Below are positions 6,595 to 11,995 of a stretch of 11,995 bases of DNA, in pieces. Positions within the stretch are counted from its first letter, which is position 1; each line of letters begins with the position of its first letter. The notes under the pieces were generated by a model. It did no database searches and was not told where the DNA came from. It saw only the letters and a list, made by a program, of their open reading frames with translations. Location of the stretch: contig JAEYSJ010000078.1 in assembly GCA_023434855.1 (NCBI GenBank), positions 1-11,995 on the forward strand, given 5' to 3'. Both the position numbers and the translations under genes were made by a program. Source of the DNA: Bacillota bacterium (lineage in GTDB: Bacteria; Bacillota_C; Negativicutes; JAEYSJ01).

Positions 6595-7071
6595 CTACTT
6601 AAGCAAAATCCTGCCTGTAACCGGCAGAATTGTCAATTCCCGGGTTCTCACAGGATTAGCCTTGGTGTGTCGCAATGTTATCTGATACCCGCTGGAAAGC
6701 GGAGCACCTTCACTATTAAATGTTAATCCACCCGAATCCGGAGCAACAACAAATTCAATATTCTTAAAATCACCGGTAAAATAGAACCGCTTATACTCAT
6801 TACCGCTGTCCATTATTGAATAGTAATGAGGTTTACTGAAAGGCTGAAATTGCATTATATAGCCATGGGCTTTACCGGCGTTAATGGAAGCCTGCTGCAA
6901 CCAGCGAATATCAGCAGCCAGTGTATGGGCTGCACCATCCAGTTCGATCTCGTATAGAGTATTATTCAACCCTTTCATCGATAGCATCGCCATACCAGCC
7001 ACCATACTGGTAATGGCTAAGATGATTAATAATTCGACTAAGATGTAGCCTCGCTGCATAATCCACCTCAT
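6595..7071 (-). CDS. Type IV prepilin-like protein, GspH/FimT type
   Basis: 158 residues with prepilin cleavage site QRG/YILVELLIILAITSMVAGM; the mature +1 residue is Tyr instead of Phe, and Glu5 is kept. LDGAAHTLAADIRWLQQASINAGK, about 30 residues into the mature protein, is the usual GspH/FimT pattern. The C-terminus (GGLTFNSEGAPLSSGYQITL, ELTILPVTGRILLK) matches the GspH beta-sandwich ending, where a final Thr-Gly-Arg strand is common. I chose ATG 7069-7071, in an ATGA overlap with the pilD stop. An ATG four codons later (end 7059) has GAGGTGG close upstream and would give the shorter leader MQRG. In competence and T4P systems, FimT-like proteins are minor pilins; a DNA-binding role for this one is not evident from the sequence. 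Confidence 0.82.
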   Translation of the reverse strand: MRWIMQRGYILVELLIILAITSMVAGMAMLSMKGLNNTLYEIELDGAAHTLAADIRWLQQASINAGKAHGYIMQFQPFSKPHYYSIMDSGNEYKRFYFTGDFKNIEFVVAPDSGGLTFNSEGAPLSSGYQITLRHTKANPVRTRELTILPVTGRILLK

Positions 7072-7814
7072 AGTAAAATAGTCTGATACCATTTAATTAT
7101 TTCGTAGCCGTATAATAAGCTTAAAAACGCACCGAGGGCAATAAACGGTCCAAAAGGAATAAAATCCTTACGGCCTTTTACCTTAGTAAGTAATACCACA
7201 ACACCGCCAATGCCGCCAAAGATGAAACATAGCAGCAGCGTAAGCAAAATAAGCTTCCATCCCAACCAAAAACCGAGAGCAGCCACAAACTTGATATCCC
7301 CGCCCCCCATGCCACCCTGGCTGGCGATTGCAATCAACAGCAGGAGACCCCCGCCGATGAGACTGGTGCTTACCATGTCCAATAAACTAACATGACTTGT
7401 CCATAAATTTATTGCAATACCAACTCCAGACAACCAAATTAAAACTTTGTCTAAAATAATCTGGTAGTCAAAATCAATAAAAGTAATAACAATTAAAAAA
7501 GCGGTTAAAGTGTACATTCTTATTAGTTCCCATGACAAGCCGGCTTCGGCAAAACACCAGACAAATAACAATGCTGTAAGTAATTCAACTAGTAGATAAC
7601 GAAAGGAAAGCACAGTCCCGCAATAGCGGCAACGCCCACGTAATAAAATAAAACTAATAACAGGAATTAAATCCCATGGTTTAAGGTTTGTGCCGCAGGC
7701 CCTGCAGTGAGAAGGCGGAGTGGTTATTGACAATTTCTGCGGCAAACGGTAAATACAGACATTGAGAAAACTACCGACGATGAGGCCCAAAATAAAAATA
7801 GCGATGTCAAACAA
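7068..7814 (-). CDS. pilD: Prepilin peptidase / N-methyltransferase (leader peptidase, type IV)
   Basis: Polytopic inner-membrane aspartic protease that removes prepilin leaders after Gly and methylates the new N-terminus. In 248 residues it shows the N-terminal GLIVGSFLNVCIYRLP motif, the cytoplasmic methyltransferase domain with two zinc pairs (Cys37/Cys40 and Cys62/Cys65), and both catalytic aspartates: Asp114 in IDFDYQIILD and Asp173 in MGGGDIK. About seven to eight hydrophobic segments follow the family pattern. The usual Pro of the first active-site region (xIPD) is Leu here (IILD). The start is TTG, strongly supported by AAGGAGG at 7821-7827 with 6-base spacing. It lies between the major and minor pilin genes, so substrates and enzyme are made together. 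Its stop overlaps the GspH-like gene by 4 bases. Confidence 0.95.
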   Translation of the reverse strand: MFDIAIFILGLIVGSFLNVCIYRLPQKLSITTPPSHCRACGTNLKPWDLIPVISFILLRGRCRYCGTVLSFRYLLVELLTALLFVWCFAEAGLSWELIRMYTLTAFLIVITFIDFDYQIILDKVLIWLSGVGIAINLWTSHVSLLDMVSTSLIGGGLLLLIAIASQGGMGGGDIKFVAALGFWLGWKLILLTLLLCFIFGGIGGVVVLLTKVKGRKDFIPFGPFIALGAFLSLLYGYEIIKWYQTILL

Positions 7815-7912
7815 GTTATTCCTCCTTGGTTTTTTATGAGGGCAACATACTAAAATCGAAAAAGCTTGGCCAATTAAGGATACTGTCTTCAGATTACTAA
7901 CAGTGATGTAAT
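7815..7912. other. Noncoding gap between major pilin and pilD
   Basis: At 98 bases, this is the longest noncoding stretch in the window. Apart from the pilD ribosome binding site it contains only weak dyads on the minus strand: ACTGT/ACAGT around 7880-7900, and TTGGCCAA followed by AAGCTTTTT around 7860-7875. None is a convincing GC-rich terminator. It could lower downstream expression relative to the major pilin, but that is inference. Confidence 0.5.
7821..7827 (-). promoter_or_regulatory. Ribosome binding site of pilD (supports a TTG start)
   Basis: AAGGAGG, a near-perfect Shine-Dalgarno, ends 6 bases before TTG at 7812-7814. A strong site with a poor start codon explains initiation there; no ATG lies nearby in frame. 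Confidence 0.75.
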
Positions 7913-8353
7913 TTACCAGTTTAAAGTTGTTTTCAGGGCATCTATATTATAGACTGTCCCACCTATAGTAATGGTCGCTCGATTAGCGGTGGCATCAATT
8001 GCATAGCTTTGGGTAATTTCCTGACCAGTTCCACTTATGTTTACACTTCCCTTAGGCGGAGTTGGTGTGTTAACCAGCCACGGACCTTTGGTTGATCCTG
8101 AAACTGTTGCAGTTGTTACTAAACTGGCAATACTTGCCGGATATGTCCCAACATCTGTATAGTACATCGTAATAGCACTATCAATTGTTCGCAAATCTGA
8201 CATGATTTGCGCTTGTTTGGCAGAATCGGTTGCATTGGAGATTCTTGGCACAGCTAATGCTGCTAAAATTGCCAGGATAGCAACAACCACCATTAATTCA
8301 ACTAACGTAAAACCCTTCTCACAATTTAATTTTTGTTTTATAACATTAATCAC
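7913..8353 (-). CDS. pilA: Major type IV pilin (prepilin)
   Basis: The main structural subunit of the fibre. From GTG 8351-8353 it has 146 residues: a 14-residue leader ending NCEKG, then the mature N-terminus FTLVELMVVVAILAILAALAVP with Glu5 and the expected Pro at position 22. The helix continues through AKQAQIMSDLRTIDSAITMYYTDVGTYPAS, a GspG/Firmicutes-pilin style segment, before a compact beta domain of about 70 residues ending YNIDALKTTLNW. The mature protein (132 residues) has no cysteine pair, so no disulfide D-loop. GAGGGAG at 8363-8369 lies 9 bases upstream of the GTG. ATGs at 8371 and 8395 would extend the leader, the latter overlapping pilC, but lack ribosome binding sites. Calling it the major pilin is inferred from its classical sequence and its place beside pilC. 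Confidence 0.9.
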   Translation of the reverse strand: MINVIKQKLNCEKGFTLVELMVVVAILAILAALAVPRISNATDSAKQAQIMSDLRTIDSAITMYYTDVGTYPASIASLVTTATVSGSTKGPWLVNTPTPPKGSVNISGTGQEITQSYAIDATANRATITIGGTVYNIDALKTTLNW

Positions 8354-8375
8354 AATTTTCCACTCCCTCATATAA

Positions 8376-9599
8376 TTAGATTGCATTCCTAACATTGGAT
8401 ATTAAATCAAACATCGGCAGCAACACCGAAATAATAATAAAACCTATTATTGCCCCCAAAACACTAATTAGAATAGGCTCTATCAAACTACCTAAACGAT
8501 TTACAAGATGATCGACATCGCTTTCATAAAAATCAGCAACTTTATCCAGCATTTTATCCAGTTCACCGGATGCCTCGCCAATAGCTACCATTTGGATTAC
8601 CATTGGAGTAAATATTTTGCTTTTTGATAGCGGTGTAGCCAATCCCAAACCTTTGCGAACACTGGCTTGTGCCGTGGTAAGAGCAGTAGTCATGCCGATG
8701 TTGGCAGTAGTATTTCTTACTGTTTCCAGTGCGATAAGTATCGGTATACCGCCTCGGATTAATGTCCCCAAAGTACGGCTAAAGCGAGCTATGGCGACTT
8801 TACGCCATAGCATTCCAAATACCGGCATTCTTAGAATTATTTGAGAAATTAGCATTTCTCCTTGTGGTATACGGGCCAGAGCAGCAAAACCATAGCCAGC
8901 AATACCTAGAACCACCAACAGACACGGCCAATAATTTTGCAAAATACCGCTAATACTCAACAATATCCGCGTTGGCAGCGGCAGTTCGGCCTTCAAACTG
9001 ATAAACAACTGTACAAAAGTTGGCAGGACAAAAGTTAGAATAAATATTACAGCTAGTACCGCTAACGAAATCACTAACAACGGGTAGGTCATGGCTGATT
9101 TTAGTTTTTCATTCATTTTGTGTTCTTTCTCAAAATGAATTGCCAGCCGATTTAAAATATCGTCCAGTACACCACCAACCTCTCCAGCCTCAATCATACT
9201 CACCATTATTTCAGGAAATATCTTGGGATGACTTCCCATGGCTCTCGACAATGTTTCGCCTTGCTGCACTTTCAAATATATATCTTTAAAAGCAGTTTTT
9301 ATCTTCGAATTATAAGTCTGGTCGATCAGGATATTCAAACATGCAATAAGGGATATCCCCGCATCAATCATTGTAGAAAACTGACGGCAAATGACAGCAA
9401 GTTCTTTAGTACTTACCTGCTGTAAATTCCCAAGAAATGAGATGAAAAAGTTTTGCTCTTGCTGTGTTTTAATCTGGGTAACATAATATCCTTTATCCCG
9501 TATAAACGTAGCTACAGCGGCCTCATTTTCGGCTAAAATAGTACCAGCCATTAGCCTGCCGGCACGGTCTTTAGCTTTATAAGCAAAGGTTTTAGCCAT
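8376..9599 (-). CDS. pilC: Type IV pilus inner-membrane platform protein PilC (GspF family)
   Basis: PilC sits in the cytoplasmic membrane and transmits rotation from PilB/PilT to the growing or shrinking fibre. The 407 residues contain two GspF domains (about 68-191 and 272-393), each with the conserved pattern RQFSTMIDAGISL...EAGEVGGVLDD and SRTLGTLIRGGIPI...GEASGELDKML. The N-terminus MAKTFAYKAKDRAGRLMAGTI is the usual cytoplasmic start. Membrane segments lie at about 172-198, 222-243 and 374-400. ATG is supported by AGGAG at 9608-9612, 8 bases upstream. pilT ends 44 bases before. Full length, with no damage seen. Confidence 0.96.
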   Translation of the reverse strand: MAKTFAYKAKDRAGRLMAGTILAENEAAVATFIRDKGYYVTQIKTQQEQNFFISFLGNLQQVSTKELAVICRQFSTMIDAGISLIACLNILIDQTYNSKIKTAFKDIYLKVQQGETLSRAMGSHPKIFPEIMVSMIEAGEVGGVLDDILNRLAIHFEKEHKMNEKLKSAMTYPLLVISLAVLAVIFILTFVLPTFVQLFISLKAELPLPTRILLSISGILQNYWPCLLVVLGIAGYGFAALARIPQGEMLISQIILRMPVFGMLWRKVAIARFSRTLGTLIRGGIPILIALETVRNTTANIGMTTALTTAQASVRKGLGLATPLSKSKIFTPMVIQMVAIGEASGELDKMLDKVADFYESDVDHLVNRLGSLIEPILISVLGAIIGFIIISVLLPMFDLISNVRNAI

Positions 9600-9643
9600 T
9601 TGCTCAGCTCCTAAAGGTAAAATAATTTACTACCGAAGTTTAG

Positions 9644-10708
9644 TTATCCATTATATAAACGAATAAAATTTTCCTGGTCCATGGCCCGCGCCAAAGCTTC
9701 TTCACGGGAAACAATGCCACGCCTGCACAAATCTCGCAGCGCCATATCCATGGCCTGCATGCCAACCTTGGCGCCGGTTTGGACAACCGAAATAATCTGA
9801 TATGTCTTACCCTCACGGATAAGGTTGCGCACTGCCGGAGTGGCAATCAGTATTTCCAGGGCGGCAACCCTGCCTGGGTGATCAGCCCGGGGCAAGAGTT
9901 GCTGAGCAATTATTCCCTGTAAGGTAAGAGAAAGCTGAATGCGTATTTGCTGCTGTTGATATGCTGGAAATACATCAATAATACGGTCAATTGTCTGCGC
10001 CGCGTCACTAGTATGCAAAGTGCCAAATACCAGATGGCCTGTTTCAGCGGCAGTAATAGCAGTACTGATGGTTTCAGCATCCCGCATTTCACCCACTAAA
10101 ATAACATCCGGGTCTTCCCTCAACGCTGCCCGCAAAGCATTAGCGAAAGATTTGGTATCGGAATTGATTTCTCTTTGATTTACAATACTCTTATTGTGTT
10201 TATGTAAATATTCAATAGGATCTTCCAACGTAATTATATGGCAATCACGATTATTATTAATCAAATCTATCATTGCGGCCAAGGTGGTAGATTTGCCGCT
10301 ACCTGCCGGCCCGGTTACCAGCACAAGACCCCGAGGTTTACGCGCCAGCATATTGACCGTTCCGGGAAGACTAAGCTGTTCCAATGTAGGTACTTGTTCG
10401 GCAATAACCCGGATAACAATAGCGGTGAAACCACGCTGACGAAAAGCATTAATCCTAAAACGGCTTACACCGGCTATTGCATAGGAAAAATCCAGTTCGC
10501 CCAACTGATAGAACTTTTGACGTTGTTCTTCAGTAGTGATTGCCATTAGTATTGTATTAGTACCTTCAAAGGTTAATGGAGGATTATCGGTAGCGATAAG
10601 GTTGCCATTTATGCGTAGTGTGGGTGGCACACCTACAGTAATATGAATATCTGATGCCTGACGCACAACCGCTTCCCGTAAAAGCTCACAAAGATTTATT
10701 ATGTTCAT
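9644..10708 (-). CDS. pilT: Type IV pilus retraction ATPase PilT
   Basis: Hexameric cytoplasmic ATPase that depolymerises the pilus, powering twitching and DNA or surface retraction. The 354 residues include Walker A GPAGSGKST (133-141; Ala replaces the more usual Thr), the Asp box ITLEDPIEYLH (159-169), Walker B VILVGEMRD (202-210, Glu207), the His box GHLVFGTLHT (224-233) and, diagnostically for PilT, AVRNLIREGK (292-301). The C-terminal MQAMDMALRDL is also a PilT hallmark. I chose ATG 10706-10708 because GGAGG (10717-10721) lies 8 bases upstream. An ATG at 10721-10723 overlaps that site. pilB ends 29 bases before it. Its presence means the system can retract, unlike a type II secretion system. 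Confidence 0.96.
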   Translation of the reverse strand: MNIINLCELLREAVVRQASDIHITVGVPPTLRINGNLIATDNPPLTFEGTNTILMAITTEEQRQKFYQLGELDFSYAIAGVSRFRINAFRQRGFTAIVIRVIAEQVPTLEQLSLPGTVNMLARKPRGLVLVTGPAGSGKSTTLAAMIDLINNNRDCHIITLEDPIEYLHKHNKSIVNQREINSDTKSFANALRAALREDPDVILVGEMRDAETISTAITAAETGHLVFGTLHTSDAAQTIDRIIDVFPAYQQQQIRIQLSLTLQGIIAQQLLPRADHPGRVAALEILIATPAVRNLIREGKTYQIISVVQTGAKVGMQAMDMALRDLCRRGIVSREEALARAMDQENFIRLYNG

Positions 10709-10716
10709 AGTGCTAG

Positions 10717-10721
10717 CCTCC
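10717..10721 (-). promoter_or_regulatory. Ribosome binding site of pilT, decides the start
   Basis: GGAGG is 8 bases from the ATG at 10706-10708 and overlaps the upstream in-frame ATG at 10721-10723, which rules that one out. Confidence 0.7.
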
Positions 10722-10737
10722 ATAGGTATGAACCGGC

Positions 10738-11995
10738 TTATGACCCTGTGTATGCCACCCGCATTACTTCTTCAATTGTTGTTAAACCTGACAGTGCCTT
10801 TTGTATGCCGTCTCTCCGCATTGTGACCATGCCTTCCCTGATTGCTATGGATGTCAATTCATCATTAGACGCTCGCCTGTTGATCGCTTCACGTAAGGCT
10901 GTAATTGAAGGCATAACTTCATGAATAGACATCCTGCCCCTATAGCCGGTATATCCGCAATGCGGACAGCCAACGCTTTTATACAGCGCAACTTTTTCAT
11001 CTGGCTCTATTTCTAAAAATAATATTTCTGGTGAATCAGGCTCCGGTGTATATTTTTGTTTGCATTCTGAACAAATAAGCCGTACAAGGCGCTGAGCCAC
11101 TACCCCCAGCACTGACGAAGCAACCAAAAAAGGCTCCACCCCCATATCAATCAGACGGGTAATCGCGCCTGGCGCATCGTTTGTATGTAAAGTGCTAAAA
11201 ACCAAATGGCCTGTTAGAGCTGCCCGAATGGCGATATCGGCTGTTTCAGAATCTCTTATTTCACCAACCATTACAATATTGGGATCCTGACGTAAAATCG
11301 ATCTCAAACCATTGGCAAAAGTCAGTCCGGCTTTATTATTGACCTGTACTTGATTGATCCCATCAAGCCTGTATTCTACCGGATCTTCAATAGTAATAAT
11401 ATTTTCCGCAGGTGAATTAATTTCTGTTAAGGCGGAATATAACGTAGTTGTTTTACCTGAACCTGTCGGGCCGGTTACCAGAACCATGCCGGAAGAATAA
11501 GAAAAGAGTTGGCGAAACCTGTCAAGATTGTCCCGGGAAAAACCTAACCGTTGAACATTCAGGATCAATGTTTCTTTGTCCAGTATCCGCATAACCACTT
11601 TTTCTCCCAGAATTGTAGGTAATGTAGATACCCTGATATCAATCTCACGTCCGGCTTCCTGCACTCGCATCCGCCCGTCCTGAGGTATACGTTTCTCTGC
11701 AATATTCATTTCGCTCATAATCTTAACACGGGAGATTATTGCCGCATGAGTATGGGTAGGAAAAGTCACCACTTCTTTAAGCATGCCATCAACCCGGAAA
11801 CGTACCCTGACAGCTTTATCCTGCGGCTCAATATGTATATCACTGGCCTGCTCTTTAATGGCCTGAGTAATCAGCGAATTAACAATGCTAATTATAGGTG
11901 CTTCAGCGGTACTTTGAACAGGGCTAGTGCTAATTACTTCTTCAGCATTAAGCCTGTTTACAGCTTTTTCCACCAATTCACGCACGCCATAGGAC
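10738..11995 (-). CDS. pilB: Type IV pilus extension ATPase PilB (N-terminus outside window)
   Basis: Hexameric ATPase that drives pilus polymerisation. About 418 C-terminal residues are present, and the reading frame is still open at the window edge (SYG before VRELVEKAVNRL), so the start and any MshEN-type N-terminal domain lie outside. Numbering from the GTG at 11983-11985, the order is ASDIHIEPQDKAVRVRFRVDG (48-68), Walker A GPTGSGKTT (172-180), Asp box ITIEDPVEYRLDG (197-209), Walker B IVMVGEIRD (237-245, Glu242), His box GHLVFSTLHTND (259-270) and a zinc-binding tetracysteine (Cys305/Cys308 and Cys340/Cys343) typical of PilB/GspE and absent from PilT. The GTG at 11985 is unlikely to be the real start because family members are about 550 or more residues long. 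GspE is an alternative name, but PilT and PilMNO next door support PilB. Confidence 0.94.
   Translation of the reverse strand, partial: SYGVRELVEKAVNRLNAEEVISTSPVQSTAEAPIISIVNSLITQAIKEQASDIHIEPQDKAVRVRFRVDGMLKEVVTFPTHTHAAIISRVKIMSEMNIAEKRIPQDGRMRVQEAGREIDIRVSTLPTILGEKVVMRILDKETLILNVQRLGFSRDNLDRFRQLFSYSSGMVLVTGPTGSGKTTTLYSALTEINSPAENIITIEDPVEYRLDGINQVQVNNKAGLTFANGLRSILRQDPNIVMVGEIRDSETADIAIRAALTGHLVFSTLHTNDAPGAITRLIDMGVEPFLVASSVLGVVAQRLVRLICSECKQKYTPEPDSPEILFLEIEPDEKVALYKSVGCPHCGYTGYRGRMSIHEVMPSITALREAINRRASNDELTSIAIREGMVTMRRDGIQKALSGLTTIEEVMRVAYTGS

Noticed and set aside
8354..8400. Possible internal promoter before the major pilin
   Set aside because: AT-rich TAATTATAT resembles a -10 box, but no -35 at suitable spacing and no sigma-54 GG/GC pair was found.
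9600..9643. GGTA...TACC dyad between pilT and pilC
   Set aside because: Only four solid base pairs and no U-tract; likely chance in AT-rich spacer.
10238..10549. 103-codon plus-strand open frame
   Set aside because: It is antisense to the strongly conserved pilT, shows no recognisable motif and reads as a shadow. The same applies to the other plus-strand frames over aroC, pilM, pilO, pilC and pilD.
4536..11995. Type II secretion system instead of type IV pilus
   Set aside because: The presence of PilT with its AVRNLIRE signature and of PilM-PilN-PilO, together with the PilV/W/X-type minor pilins, points to T4P. GspC, GspL and GspM are absent.

Overview
All sixteen genes recognised in this window lie on the minus strand, packed tightly and sharing stop/start overlaps, so the region reads as one long operon transcribed from the right end to the left. 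In transcription order it encodes a type IV pilus (T4P) machine: pilB (5' end cut off by the window edge), pilT, pilC, a major pilin, a prepilin peptidase (pilD), four minor-pilin-like proteins (GspH/FimT-, PilV-, PilW- and PilX-like), a ComFB-family protein, pilM, pilN and pilO. These are followed by three shikimate-pathway genes, aroC, aroK and aroB (3' end cut off by the window edge).

Organism: the moderately low GC, strong AGGAGG-type ribosome binding sites, frequent GTG/TTG starts, a ComFB-family protein and a complete PilMNO assembly platform with a PilT retraction ATPase suggest a Firmicutes-type bacterium. A diderm Negativicute (Sporomusa/Pelosinus-like) is my best guess. That is an inference from gene content and style; no rRNA or other marker is present, and a Clostridia-type host cannot be excluded.

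Layout: 10738-11995 extension ATPase; 9644-10708 retraction ATPase; 8376-9599 inner-membrane platform protein; 7913-8353 major pilin; a 98-base noncoding gap; 7068-7814 prepilin peptidase with a TTG start; 6595-7071, 6160-6552, 5624-6148 and 4536-5546 minor pilins; 4233-4505 ComFB; 3152-4246, 2628-3155 and 2003-2620 the PilM/PilN/PilO alignment complex; 830-1984, 294-833 and 1-307 chorismate synthase, shikimate kinase and 3-dehydroquinate synthase. No gap exceeds about 100 bases. No RNA gene, mobile element, CRISPR array or convincing intrinsic terminator was seen.

How they work together: PilD cleaves and N-methylates the prepilins. PilB and PilT drive polymerisation and retraction through PilC, PilM-PilN-PilO couples the motor to the envelope, and the minor pilins prime or cap the fibre. 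No PilP or PilQ gene lies between pilO and aroC. The most interesting points are a ComFB gene (a family reported to bind cyclic dinucleotides) placed directly before and overlapping pilM, a PilX-like minor pilin with a long repeat-like, probably beta-helical C-terminal region, and a pilMNO-aroC-aroK-aroB linkage that resembles the pilMNOPQ-aroKB cluster of gammaproteobacteria.
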